From: Alistipes sp.
GTDB lineage: Bacteria; Bacteroidota; Bacteroidia; Bacteroidales; Rikenellaceae
Length of the DNA: 64,000 bases
Direction of reading: 5' to 3'
Assembly (NCBI GenBank): GCA_017623505.1
Contig: JAGAOZ010000021.1
Location: 62,001 to 126,000 of the forward strand
The notes under the pieces were generated by a model. It did not search any database and was not told where the DNA came from. It saw only the letters and a program-made list of their open reading frames with translations. A program made the translations under genes and the position numbers. The first letter of the stretch is position 1, and every line of letters starts with the position of its first letter. This document shows, piece by piece, positions 8,532 to 16,748 of the stretch.

Positions 8532-9056
8532 ATGTTAAGTCCTAAATTACATGCAGCTCTCAATGAGCAAATCAACGCCGAGTTGTGGTCGGCATATCTC
8601 TACCTCTCAATGTCTATGGACGCTGAGGCAAAGGGCCTTAAGGGTGTAGCCAATTGGTTCTATGTTCAGTGGTTGGAGGAGCAGGACCATGCTCGTATTC
8701 TGATGAACTACATCAATTCACGTGACGGTAAGGTCTGCTTGAAGCCTATCGAGCCTGTTCAGACCGAGTGGAGTTCTGTTTTGGAGATGTTCCAGGAGAC
8801 TCTCAAGCACGAGAAGGTTGTCACAGGTCTGATTAATAATCTGGCTGCCATTGCTGCCGAGGACCGTGATTTCGCATCATCTAATATGCTCGTCTGGTTT
8901 GTTGATGAGCAGGTTGAGGAGGAGGCATCTGCACGTGATATGATTTTTGCGGCAGAGTCTGTCGAGGGTGACAAGTATGGTATGTATCAGCTCGACAAGG
9001 AGCTTGCATCACGCACCTATACCCAGGCTTCGCCTTTAGCTTCAGAGGCAGAGTAG
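8532..9056 (+). CDS. ftnA: Bacterial non-heme ferritin
   Basis: A 174-residue iron-storage protein forming a 24-mer cage. The ferroxidase ligands of E. coli FtnA are all present at the same positions: Glu17, Glu50, His53, Glu94, Gln127, with Glu129 and Glu130 for the third iron site. No heme-ligating Met typical of bacterioferritin was identified. It stores iron and limits Fenton chemistry when the anaerobe meets oxygen. It lies between thioredoxin and desulfoferrodoxin. Confidence 0.94.
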   Translation: MLSPKLHAALNEQINAELWSAYLYLSMSMDAEAKGLKGVANWFYVQWLEEQDHARILMNYINSRDGKVCLKPIEPVQTEWSSVLEMFQETLKHEKVVTGLINNLAAIAAEDRDFASSNMLVWFVDEQVEEEASARDMIFAAESVEGDKYGMYQLDKELASRTYTQASPLASEAE

Positions 9057-9099
9057 ACAGCTCATAATAAATAGATATTTAGGTTGATTGATTTTCGAC

Positions 9100-9133
9100 G
9101 GGGCTCGTCAGTCGTAGTTGGCGGGCCTTTTTA
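9100..9133 (+). terminator. Terminator after ferritin
   Basis: GGCTCGTC (9102-9109) pairs with GGCGGGCC (9120-9127) with two G-U pairs, followed by five T. Confidence 0.65.
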
Positions 9134-9166
9134 TGAACTAAAAAGGTAATTATTGATTAAATAATA

Positions 9167-9215
9167 CGTCATTCCCCGATTGGCGTAGCCAAGCGATGGG
9201 AATCTACCTTGTAAA
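9167..9215 (+). repeat. REP-like hairpin, ATTCCC/GGGAAT variant
   Basis: Contains CGTCATTCCCCGA, an inner hairpin and GATGGGAATCTACCTT. The same layout recurs at 31926 and, with an ATTGC/GCAAT outer stem, at six other places. It lies just before the desulfoferrodoxin start, so it is transcribed in that gene's leader if the promoter is upstream. Confidence 0.7.
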
Positions 9216-9246
9216 AAGTAAAAACTTAAAACTAAAAGCTAAAGAT

Positions 9247-9621
9247 ATGAAAACACGATTTTATAAATGTGCAACTTGTGGCAATGTAGCCATCAAAGTT
9301 GTCGATTCAGGGGTGCCGCTCGTATGTTGCGGCGAGAAGATGCAGGAGCTCATACCTAACACTGTCGATGCGAGTGGCGAGAAGCACGTTCCCGTTGTAA
9401 CAAAGCTCGACGGCGGAATGATAAAGGTCGAGGTTGGCTCTGTTGCTCACCCTATGGAGGAGGCGCACCACATTGCCTTTGTCTATGTTGAGACAGAGCG
9501 TGGCGGCATCCGTGTCGATTTGAGCGATAAGCCTGAGGCTTTGGTCTATGTAGGCGAGGAGAAGGTCTTGGCGGTATACGAATACTGCAACCTGCACGGT
9601 CTGTGGAAGACAGAGTTGTAA
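9247..9621 (+). CDS. dfx: Desulfoferrodoxin (superoxide reductase)
   Basis: A 124-residue cytoplasmic non-heme iron protein that reduces superoxide to H2O2. The desulforedoxin-like Center I ligands are Cys8, Cys11, Cys27 and Cys28. Center II ligands are His47, His68, His74, Cys114 and His117, with the EKH motif at 45-47. This is the two-domain desulfoferrodoxin, not the one-domain neelaredoxin. The start at 9247 is chosen because the 17 upstream in-frame codons come from a repeat. Its H2O2 product could be handled by the peroxidase at 3.6 kb. Confidence 0.94.
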   Translation: MKTRFYKCATCGNVAIKVVDSGVPLVCCGEKMQELIPNTVDASGEKHVPVVTKLDGGMIKVEVGSVAHPMEEAHHIAFVYVETERGGIRVDLSDKPEALVYVGEEKVLAVYEYCNLHGLWKTEL

Positions 9622-9627
9622 TAAGAT

Positions 9628-9668
9628 GAAAGGTGAAAACAAATGAGTTTTCACCTTTCTTTTTTTCT
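9628..9668. terminator. Bidirectional terminator between dfx and the next minus-strand gene
   Basis: A perfect 13-bp stem (9628-9640 with 9647-9659) flanked by T-rich sequence on the right. It lies between converging genes that end at 9621 and 9669. Confidence 0.75.
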
Positions 9669-10760
9669 CTATACATTTATTATACAAATATCCTCCATTA
9701 TCTTGTACAATCTGTAATTCACCGCCTCGGTCATCTGTCTGTACAGCTTCGCCTGTTTTGCATCCAACTCGTCGGCGATATTATATCTATGCTGATACCA
9801 GCACCAATAGGAGTGTTTACATAGCAGAGCCATCTCTTCTATTGCCTCCACATCGAAGACATCTTCTCCACTAAACGAGTTCTGGTACGACTCCTCGGCC
9901 CACTCTCTGTTGCCATTGAGCTTCTTTGTCATTCGCTCGATTATCTCCTCTTTTGTGAGTCCGACAAACGAATCTATAAGGTTCAGGAATCGCTCCGGCG
10001 AGATGTGCTTTCCGGGCAAGCTGTTCACCCTCTCTTTGGTCTCTTGCTCGTCAATACCCACTACAATATAACGCTCCATAGCCACCTCCTCGGCACGCGC
10101 CCTCGACCACTCGGCAAAGGTGCCTGTTATATCGCTACTTTTCATCACATAGTGTAGCGGAGCATACTTGTAATACTCCAGCAGTGCGTTACATGCGTTG
10201 TTAAAATCGAACCACATGTAGTAGTCGCTATATAGGCGGTCTGCCATCACCTCATCGTCGTCATATCGGCTTATCATCTGATAATAGGCGTCGAGCACCC
10301 TGTAATGTGCCGTTATGGAGCGTATGTAGCTTGTAATATTCTCCATATATGAGCTGGCGCTGCTTGTCTGTATGGGTAGCAGTTCGACGGCATGTATAGC
10401 CATTTCGCGGTACTTTTCGTCCTCGACATATCGACCTAAGCGGCAGTTGTACTCGTCAATGCAGTCGTACATCGCTAGTAGCCACGCCATACCGTCATCT
10501 GCCGTCTCAATCATACGCATCATATCCATCATACGTTGCATCAGCCAATATGCGTGTGGGTCTATCTCTTGCAGTTCCTCATCCTCGAAGCTCCAGTAGT
10601 TGAGTTCGTCGCACGTCGATAGCATCTCCTCTTTTCTGAGGTTGAGCATCCCCTCGTCAAAGTCGTGTATGGCTATCTTCTCGCATTTAAGCTTTTTAGC
10701 CTCTGCTCCCATTGCCGACAGGAGCAACATCATCATAATAGTCAAAATACTTTTTTTCAT
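9669..10760 (-). CDS. Secreted protein of unknown function
   Basis: 363 residues with a clear Sec signal peptide (hydrophobic core about 5-17, cleavage probably after AEA near residue 21). The mature part is rich in Met, Glu, Asp and Tyr and is probably mostly helical. I recognise no catalytic motif and no family. It lies on the same strand as the caspase-sigma operon but is separated from it by 630 bp with a terminator, so it is probably not part of that transcript. Confidence 0.65.
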   Translation of the reverse strand: MKKSILTIMMMLLLSAMGAEAKKLKCEKIAIHDFDEGMLNLRKEEMLSTCDELNYWSFEDEELQEIDPHAYWLMQRMMDMMRMIETADDGMAWLLAMYDCIDEYNCRLGRYVEDEKYREMAIHAVELLPIQTSSASSYMENITSYIRSITAHYRVLDAYYQMISRYDDDEVMADRLYSDYYMWFDFNNACNALLEYYKYAPLHYVMKSSDITGTFAEWSRARAEEVAMERYIVVGIDEQETKERVNSLPGKHISPERFLNLIDSFVGLTKEEIIERMTKKLNGNREWAEESYQNSFSGEDVFDVEAIEEMALLCKHSYWCWYQHRYNIADELDAKQAKLYRQMTEAVNYRLYKIMEDICIINV

Positions 10761-10823
10761 CATTATATATGCTTTGTTACCTAGTTCTGCTAATCCCTGT
10801 GAAGCCGCATAAGCGGGTTCTAT

Positions 10824-10906
10824 CTGCGTTGTTCTTGCCTTGCGAGTTCCTCATTTACGCCGAGTAAACTGCGGACTCGCAAGACTTCGAGAGCCTTGCT
10901 ATAACC
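10824..10906. repeat. 83-bp stem-loop repeat, copy 1
   Basis: Similar to 10986-11068 at roughly 83 percent identity. Its core can fold as TTGCGAGT...ACTCGCAA enclosing a small TTTAC/GTAAA hairpin. One stem pair differs between copies but stays complementary (T-A here, C-G in copy 2). Confidence 0.65.
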
Positions 10907-10985
10907 CTCTTCTGCGACTTCTCCCGCTGATGGAGGGGGGCGTAGCCTTTCTAATCTTTGTTGAAATCCGTTTGGCTGGTTGCTA

Positions 10986-11068
10986 CTGCGTTACTCTTGC
11001 CTGCCGAGCTCCTCATTTACGCCGAGTAAACTGCGGGCTCGTCAGACTGCGAAAGCCTTGTATCAACC
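10986..11068. repeat. 83-bp stem-loop repeat, copy 2
   Basis: Second copy, offset by 162 bp. The gene-free stretch 10764-11389 consists of these two copies, a member of another repeat family at 11140-11222, low-complexity TTTTCAGTTTTCA runs and a terminator at 11295-11339. I see no gene in it. Confidence 0.65.
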
Positions 11069-11139
11069 TACCCAAGCCGAATTTCCGTGCTGATTGAGGT
11101 GTTGCAACTTTCACCTTTCAGTTTTCACTTTTTAGTTTT

Positions 11140-11222
11140 GGCAAGACATAAAGGTCTTCCCTTAGTTGCTCCCGCTCGGCATAGCTCAAGCAAGCTTGGC
11201 TCTGCCCTCGCTTACTCGCAAC
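11140..11222 (-). repeat. GTTGCGA...GGTCTTGCC repeat, copy 1 (minus)
   Basis: An 83-bp element nearly identical on the opposite strand to 22560-22642 and related to 46985-47065 and 47083-47163. It contains GTTGC...GCAAC outer arms and an AAGACCT/AGGTCTT-like hairpin. It is flanked by repeated TTTTCAGTTTTCA runs. Confidence 0.75.
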
Positions 11223-11294
11223 TTTCACTTTTCAGTTTTCAGTTTTCAGTTTTCACTTCCCCGCCTCGTCCAATTTCCACAATGCAAATCTCCG

Positions 11295-11339
11295 AAAAAA
11301 AACTCATACAACTGCAAACATATCTTGCAATTGTATGAG
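11295..11339 (-). terminator. Terminator of the caspase-sigma operon
   Basis: A 15-bp stem (11303-11317 with 11325-11339, one G-U pair) followed by a run of T on the minus strand. It lies about 50 nt beyond the TraB/GumN stop. Confidence 0.8.
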
Positions 11340-11389
11340 TTATATTCTCTGCTGTATGAAATTGCGTTGCAGCGGGTGTTTTAACCCTG

Positions 11390-12310
11390 CTACTCCATCG
11401 ATTCGACGGTGTAACCCAGCTTTTTGAGCTGATTCAATATTCCCGACTCGGTAACCAAGTGACCTGCTCCCATAATAAAGAATGTAGACTTCTCGCTCAT
11501 AATCTGTGGTATCTTCTCCATCCAGCGCAAGTTGCGGTTTACAAATAGCTCGTTGTAATCCACCGGTCCGCTCATCACTCTTGAGTCCTCTACGCTCTCG
11601 ATGATTCTTGTCAGCCCATCTATATCGTGTGCGTAGTAGGCTTCCACCAAGGCGTTAGTCTCCGTGGTAAACGTCTCCCAATTCTCCACGAGCATCATCA
11701 GCTCTGCCACCTGCTCCTCGTATGGCATCTGCGAGAAGTCCATTATACTCAGCTGGTCCTCCACGCTCTCTAAGCCGACAATATCCAACTCCTTTGCCTT
11801 AGCCTTGAGCATCAGCTGCACATCCATACTTTGGTTAGGCTTGTAGCCTGGGAGGTTGTTTGTTATATACAATATCTGTACGGAGTTAAAGAGACCTATC
11901 GGCGAGAGGTTTTCCATTCCGAATAGAGGTATTGTTGCCTCGTCATCCTCCTCTTCTCCCACGACCTTTTTGATTAGTCTATCCACCTGCCACGCCTGCT
12001 CCTCGGTGAGCAAATCCCTTATGCTTACACCCTCTGGCAGGAAGTTCATCTTCTGTGGCAGCTGTTGTATCTCGGACATTTTGCTTATCATCTCCGAGAG
12101 TGAAACCTCCCAGCAGCACTGCTCGACACTCTCCATTGCCTGGTTCACTCCCTCAATCTTCTCCACGTAGTCGTTTGGTGCTAAGTGCAACGTTCCCAAG
12201 ATGTAAGATGGCTTCTGCAAGCCGTTACCCGACACCTTGTAAAATATCTGTGCCTGACTGCCGCCTATCGTGGCAATCAACACAACAACGAGTGTTAATA
12301 GTCGTTTCAT
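11390..12310 (-). CDS. TraB/GumN family protein (predicted metalloprotease), secreted
   Basis: 306 residues with a Sec signal peptide (cleavage near SQA, residue 20). The family motifs are GTLH (39-42), GLES (179-182) and GAGHL (281-285), which supply the His and Glu residues proposed as metal ligands in TraB/GumN and the eukaryotic Tiki proteases. It probably acts in the periplasm or at the surface. It is the last gene of the minus-strand operon with the TPR protein (25-bp gap), anti-sigma-like protein, sigma factor and caspase-like peptidase. Protease activity is inferred from the superfamily. Confidence 0.82.
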   Translation of the reverse strand: MKRLLTLVVVLIATIGGSQAQIFYKVSGNGLQKPSYILGTLHLAPNDYVEKIEGVNQAMESVEQCCWEVSLSEMISKMSEIQQLPQKMNFLPEGVSIRDLLTEEQAWQVDRLIKKVVGEEEDDEATIPLFGMENLSPIGLFNSVQILYITNNLPGYKPNQSMDVQLMLKAKAKELDIVGLESVEDQLSIMDFSQMPYEEQVAELMMLVENWETFTTETNALVEAYYAHDIDGLTRIIESVEDSRVMSGPVDYNELFVNRNLRWMEKIPQIMSEKSTFFIMGAGHLVTESGILNQLKKLGYTVESME

Positions 12311-12335
12311 AGTAAATTTTGGTTAGTGGTTTGTA

Positions 12336-13967
12336 TTATTTGGCTTGCGCCTTATATTTTTTCATCAGTTTCTTGAACTTCGCCCTATTTCGTATAGGGT
12401 CCATATCGTCATCATTCTCGATATGAGCAAAAGCTCTAAAACCCCTCTCTAAGGCCATCTCCAAAGCCTCCAACGCCTCATCCGTGCGTCCCATACGACC
12501 ATACAGACAGGCCTTGTCGTAGTATACGCTGCCCCATTGGAGGTTGTTGGCCACCACCTTCTCCATCCACTCTATGGACCCCTGCTCGTCGCCCAAGAAG
12601 TAGAGTGCATAGTGGCGACAGCTGTATTTAGGATGGTTGTCTATTTGCAGGATATGCTCAAAATCTGCCATTGCCAGCTCCCTCTTGCCCTGCTTGAGGT
12701 ACTGCTCTGCGCGCATCAGATATATCTGCGGGTAGCTTTCATCGACGGCGATACCTGCATTGTAGTTTTCCATCGCTTTCGTGTCGTTGCCCATAAGCTC
12801 GTAGACAAAACCTCTCTGATAGTATGCTTGCACCATTTCGGGTTTTAGTGCCAGCACCTTGTCGTAATACTCCAACGCTTTGTTGTACTTACCCATATCC
12901 GCGTAGATTAGCCCCAGCTGAATGTAGTATGACGATTTATCCTGCTCCGAGCTTAGGCTCTCCGCCTTCAGCATCTGGCTCAACGCCTTCTCCAGCTCGC
13001 CCAAGCTGTGATATGCCAAGCCGCGCAACAGACAAATATCTGCCGACTCGCCCATATCCTTCTCCAGCACATCCAAAGCCTCTATCTCTTCGCGTGAGTA
13101 GCCCGCCACGCGGCAGAAGTCGCCCTTTATAGCTGTCAGCATCATAGCCTTATAACCTCTTTGGTCTGCTTGTAGTGCTATTCTCTTGTCCAGTTGCTGG
13201 ATTGTGTACTCCGGCATAAGCTTCATTATCTCAAGTGCCGGCTCTAAGTCGGCATCTTCCCGTCCGAAATACTCGAACATGTAATCTAACGCATCATCTA
13301 TCGCCTCCTCGCTCTGACCTGCGCTCTGACGGAGCTTCATACGCATCAAGTATGCCTCAGGGTTCACTGCACCCTCCGCAATATATATATCCAGCTGATG
13401 CTTGGCCTCCTCGGCTGCCCCCTTTGCGATTAGGTTCTCTGCCCACAGCAGTCGCGCCTCACCCATTGTGGGGTCCTCTTCGAGCAGCTGTTGCACTATC
13501 TGGTCCGACTTCTCAATATCAAACTGAGCATATATCTTTGCCAAATCGAGCATTATCATCTGTCGCTCCCACTCATTTTCCTCCTCGACGCAGAGCTCTT
13601 TGGCTTTTGTATAATCCTCTATTGCCGCTTCGCGCATCCCCATCTGCTTATGTATATCGGCACGCCACCAGTAGAGTAGTGACCGATATATAGCGTCCTC
13701 TGCCTTCCATACGCTCAGAGCCTTGTTTACATCCTCCAAAGCTTTGTCGTTCTGCCCCAGGCTGACATATATCGTAGCACGCGTAGCTAATGCCTCACAT
13801 TGGTCCGGGTTGCTCTCAAGGTGTGCATTTACCAGCTCCAGAGCCTCCTCCATTTGTCCCAATCCATGCTTCTGTTGAGCATAGTAGAGCAAATCTGTTG
13901 TATCCTCCTGTGCGAAGAGCGATGTCGAACACGCTATCGCTGCAATCAATAATAAAAATCTCTTCAT
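12336..13967 (-). CDS. Secreted TPR-repeat protein
   Basis: About 543 residues with a Sec signal peptide (cleavage near LFAQ, residue 20). The rest is tetratricopeptide-like 34-residue helical hairpins from about residue 20 to the C-terminus, with recurrent A-Y-x-x-R/L-G and P-E/D-x-A patterns, for example KALEYYDKVLALKPEM. A second start lies two codons upstream. TPR proteins are scaffolds, and nothing suggests enzymatic activity. It lies between the anti-sigma-like gene (85-bp gap) and the TraB/GumN gene (25-bp gap), so it may bridge partners in the envelope (inference). Confidence 0.82.
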   Translation of the reverse strand: MKRFLLLIAAIACSTSLFAQEDTTDLLYYAQQKHGLGQMEEALELVNAHLESNPDQCEALATRATIYVSLGQNDKALEDVNKALSVWKAEDAIYRSLLYWWRADIHKQMGMREAAIEDYTKAKELCVEEENEWERQMIMLDLAKIYAQFDIEKSDQIVQQLLEEDPTMGEARLLWAENLIAKGAAEEAKHQLDIYIAEGAVNPEAYLMRMKLRQSAGQSEEAIDDALDYMFEYFGREDADLEPALEIMKLMPEYTIQQLDKRIALQADQRGYKAMMLTAIKGDFCRVAGYSREEIEALDVLEKDMGESADICLLRGLAYHSLGELEKALSQMLKAESLSSEQDKSSYYIQLGLIYADMGKYNKALEYYDKVLALKPEMVQAYYQRGFVYELMGNDTKAMENYNAGIAVDESYPQIYLMRAEQYLKQGKRELAMADFEHILQIDNHPKYSCRHYALYFLGDEQGSIEWMEKVVANNLQWGSVYYDKACLYGRMGRTDEALEALEMALERGFRAFAHIENDDDMDPIRNRAKFKKLMKKYKAQAK

Positions 13968-14058
13968 AGTCATCTCGATATTTGGTTACTTTCTGCCTAT
14001 TTATCGTAATAGGCCCCAAAAGGTAACCACACTATTTTTCTTCGAGGTAAAACAGCTT

Positions 14059-14721
14059 CTAAAGCTCGTCGAGTGCCTGTTGAGCCTCTTCGCGGTATTC
14101 GCTCTCAGAGGCGGCTATCTCTTTCAGCAGTTTGCGAGCCTGCCACCACTCTCCCTGTCGCATCAAGGTAAGTGTCTTTAGCCATAGCAGATGGTCACGC
14201 TCTATCTCATACTCTATGCGGGCCTGCGCCTGTTGCTCTGGGTGCGGGTCGTCGCAGACAAAAGCTCTCTGCTCCGCCTTTTCGATAAGCTCCAAAGTCT
14301 TTTCATACTCTCCACTCTCAAATGCCGAAGTAATCTGCGAGTCTACAATCTCTCCACCACGTGCCGTCGTGTAGTCATACGATACCCCCATCGCATAGCT
14401 TCTGTAAGCATCCACCTTCGCATCGTGGTATATGAAGCCACCGATAACCAAGCATCCTGCAACGGCGCAGGTCAGCCAGCCCCATACCCAACCTCTGCGG
14501 CTACGTTGCTTTGCTGCTGCCTTCTGCTCTGCGGCTATCTCCTCTTCGAGGGCTTGCAGATGCGCCTTTGCCCCTTTTAGCTTGAGTGAGGTGACAATGT
14601 CGCGGTGCAGAGCCACCTGCTCCCTAAGCGCAACATCCTCTTCGAGCTGTTTGTCGAAGAGCTCTCGCTCCTGTTGGCTCATCTGGCCTGTCAAATATCT
14701 ATCTATACTCTCCTGATTCAT
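14059..14721 (-). CDS. Single-pass membrane protein, probable anti-sigma factor
   Basis: 220 residues. The N-terminal 75 residues are cytoplasmic, Glu/Gln-rich and helical, starting MNQESIDRYLTGQMSQQERE, which resembles the start of many Bacteroidota anti-sigma and sigma-partner proteins. One transmembrane helix follows (79-98), then a roughly 120-residue extracytoplasmic helical part with TPR-like character. No zinc-binding HxxxCxxC motif is visible. The gene overlaps the sigma factor gene by 23 bp, suggesting tight translational coupling. Anti-sigma function is inferred from topology and this overlap. Confidence 0.7.
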   Translation of the reverse strand: MNQESIDRYLTGQMSQQERELFDKQLEEDVALREQVALHRDIVTSLKLKGAKAHLQALEEEIAAEQKAAAKQRSRRGWVWGWLTCAVAGCLVIGGFIYHDAKVDAYRSYAMGVSYDYTTARGGEIVDSQITSAFESGEYEKTLELIEKAEQRAFVCDDPHPEQQAQARIEYEIERDHLLWLKTLTLMRQGEWWQARKLLKEIAASESEYREEAQQALDEL

Positions 14722-15283
14722 CTCTTTGTAGTTGTTTTGTTATGTAAACCTTCAGTTTTGTCATACACTTACTTTTCTGTGTCTTTGCCGAGTCGGGGTT
14801 GTTGTAACCGCACTCCTGAGCTATCTCCTGCATGCTCTTCTGCTCCCAATAAAACTTTAGCAGAATGGTGTTACACGGCTCGGTCATCTTTGCCACGGCT
14901 TGTCGGATTACCACCTCCCGTTCACTTGGCTCCTCCTCTTGCCATGGCAGCTTATCGTGTATGTAGTCAATGTTTTCGATGAAATCTCTGCGTCGCTTAA
15001 ACTCGCGGCTGCGATACATATCTACGAGTTTGTTGCGTCCGATGCAGAACAGATAGGTCTTTAGCGAGGCGTGCGTCAGTTGCTCTACGGTCAGCCTACC
15101 TTTTATTATATTCTCGTATAGAGCCACACACGCATCCTGATATAGGTCGATTATTGTATCATCCCCTCCCCGAAAACTCTTCCGCACATAGCCGATGAAC
15201 TCCGCGCGGTACATATTGTACAGCTCGGTAAAGGCTCTCTGGTTGCCCTCGGCTATTTCTCGTATTATCTGCGGGTCTGTCAT
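14699..15283 (-). CDS. ECF-type RNA polymerase sigma factor
   Basis: 194 residues. Region 2 spans about 20-95 (the ENIIKGRL...SLKTYLFCIGRNKLVDMYR segment includes the -10 recognition helix). Region 4 spans about 130-185, with helix-turn-helix residues around SMQEIAQECGYNNPDSAKTQ. The spacing suits an ECF sigma factor. It starts 3 nt after the caspase-like gene stops and overlaps the anti-sigma-like gene by 23 bp, so the five genes form one operon. It may control its own operon; the box at 16202-16209 looks housekeeping-like. Confidence 0.88.
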   Translation of the reverse strand: MTDPQIIREIAEGNQRAFTELYNMYRAEFIGYVRKSFRGGDDTIIDLYQDACVALYENIIKGRLTVEQLTHASLKTYLFCIGRNKLVDMYRSREFKRRRDFIENIDYIHDKLPWQEEEPSEREVVIRQAVAKMTEPCNTILLKFYWEQKSMQEIAQECGYNNPDSAKTQKSKCMTKLKVYITKQLQRDESGEYR

Positions 15284-15286
15284 AAC

Positions 15287-16180
15287 TTAAAATATAGGTT
15301 TGTCCTTTAGGCGGAGGTTGTAATCGACGTTTGGTGTTTGGCGATAACGTTTTCCGGGTAGCGGCATCATGTTGTATAGCTGGCGTATACGTTGCTCCAA
15401 CTCGCTGATATTCATCTTTGTCGCCAAGACGCTTGAGAGCGCATAGCTCAGTCGTCCGTAACGTGTACCATCCTGCATCTTGTACTCAAAGTTTTGCTCA
15501 TGCTCAAGGCATGCGCTTATACATACCCATCTTACGTCCACAGGCTCAAACTGCTCTTTATTTTCGGGATGCAGTATATCGAAACGGTTTGCCGTACCAC
15601 GCACAAACAGCTCTTCTTCGACCTCTTCGTCAGCCTCTCCGCGTGTTCCGCCTCCGCTGTGACACGCATCTAATACAACGAGTATCGAGCCCCTCTCGCC
15701 GATACAATCTTTGAGCTGCGAGAGTATGTTGTTCAACTCGTCATCTACGATGTGATTCTCGCCATCGTAACCTCCGGCATTATCTATCCGTGCATCGTAA
15801 GGCACAATCGACTCGTCCCAGAAATCCAACGAATCGAGCAACCTCTCGTCGCCATTTATATCTGTTATCTGCTGTCCGTGACCTGAGAAATGGAAATATA
15901 TCATATCCCCCTCCGATGCACGCTCCGTAAGCGATAGTAGGGCGTTGCGGATATTCTGTTTTGTTGCCTGGGCATCACTCAGCGTTGTTATGTTCTGCTC
16001 GCTTATGCCTACACGATGTAGCACCGGCACAATCAACTCTATATCGTTTGTACCTGAGAGTTTACTCCATCCCGACTCCTGAGCATAATCCGATATACCG
16101 ACCACCACAGCCCACTTTTGTTGAGCTTGAGCCGATAACACACCGAGTGTGCAACAGATTATCGTCAGTAGTTTTCGCAT
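15287..16180 (-). CDS. Secreted caspase-like (C14/metacaspase) peptidase
   Basis: 297 residues from the start at 16180, with a Sec signal peptide cleaved near AQA (residue 19). The p20-type caspase fold is clear: beta-1 WAVVVGISDY, the catalytic His in HFSGHGQ (His101) and the catalytic Cys in LDACHSGG (Cys173). Both dyad residues are present, so it is probably active. Acidic insertions around GEADEEVEEE may be calcium-binding or regulatory (inference). It is first in a five-gene operon with sigma, anti-sigma-like, TPR and TraB/GumN genes. Export distinguishes it from cytoplasmic caspases of defence systems. Confidence 0.85.
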   Translation of the reverse strand: MRKLLTIICCTLGVLSAQAQQKWAVVVGISDYAQESGWSKLSGTNDIELIVPVLHRVGISEQNITTLSDAQATKQNIRNALLSLTERASEGDMIYFHFSGHGQQITDINGDERLLDSLDFWDESIVPYDARIDNAGGYDGENHIVDDELNNILSQLKDCIGERGSILVVLDACHSGGGTRGEADEEVEEELFVRGTANRFDILHPENKEQFEPVDVRWVCISACLEHEQNFEYKMQDGTRYGRLSYALSSVLATKMNISELEQRIRQLYNMMPLPGKRYRQTPNVDYNLRLKDKPIF

Positions 16181-16201
16181 GCTTGAGTTCTGTTTAATAG
16201 A

Positions 16202-16209
16202 CAAATATA
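16202..16209 (-). promoter_or_regulatory. -7 box for the caspase-sigma operon
   Basis: TATATTTG on the minus strand, about 20 nt before the caspase start codon. No TTTG at standard spacing was found. Confidence 0.45.
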
Positions 16210-16333
16210 CAAAAAATTAACGTAGTTCTTTACCACATTATTGCAAAAACCACATTTTTCCTCCAAAAAGCTTTTACAAACTAAAATGTGAAAACTGAAA
16301 ACTGAGAACTGAAAACTAAATTTTGAATTGTAA

Positions 16334-16440
16334 ACCCCGTCATTGCGAGAAATAGCATCTGCTGTCCGCTCTGATACGCCACCACGCCCTATGCTATTTC
16401 GTGGCAATCTACCTTTTATCAAACACCCTCACTGATACCC
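16334..16440 (+). repeat. REP-like composite repeat, copy A (truncated)
   Basis: CCCCGTCATTGCGAG, inner arms AAATAGCAT/ATGCTATTT, GTGGCAATCTACCTTTTA, then ACCCTCACTGATACCCA. It stops at the tRNA-Cys terminator and lacks the later parts of the composite block. The rest of the stretch 16205-16748 holds this repeat, TGAAAACTGAAAA runs, tRNA-Cys and its promoter. Confidence 0.8.
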
Positions 16441-16442
16441 AA

Positions 16443-16469
16443 CAAAAAAACCTCTACAGGGGTAGAGGT
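16443..16469 (-). terminator. Terminator of tRNA-Cys
   Basis: CCTCTAC (16451-16457) pairs with GTAGAGG (16462-16468), followed on the minus strand by a T run. Confidence 0.75.
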
Positions 16470-16492
16470 TTGTTGGATTTTATTCATATCAG

Positions 16493-16564
16493 AGGTCTGA
16501 AGCGGATTCGAACCGCTGTAGACGGTTTTGCAGACCGTTGGTTAAGCCACTCGCCCATCAGACC
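16493..16564 (-). tRNA. tRNA-Cys (GCA)
   Basis: A 72-nt tRNA. It has a 7-bp acceptor stem GGTCTGA/TCAGACC, anticodon loop CTGCAAA with anticodon GCA, T-arm GCGGTTCGAATCCGC and the Cys-typical U73 discriminator. CCA is not encoded. Confidence 0.95.
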
Positions 16565-16603
16565 ATTACCCTGCTTGCGACAAATTCGCAACCATTCGGA
16601 GTG

Positions 16604-16634
16604 CAAATATACAAAAAAAACTAAAACCTCCAAA
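16604..16634 (-). promoter_or_regulatory. Promoter of tRNA-Cys
   Basis: On the minus strand TTTG (16631-16634), a 19-nt spacer and TATATTTG (16604-16611): an exact match to the Bacteroidota consensus. Confidence 0.75.
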
Positions 16635-16748
16635 ACTTATCTTCAACTTTGCCACTTTTTCCAAAAAATTTGTAACTTTACAACGTTATACCGACCTATT
16701 GGGCATATATTTTTCGTTGTCGGTGTATCTGTTTTTTATTTTTAAGGT

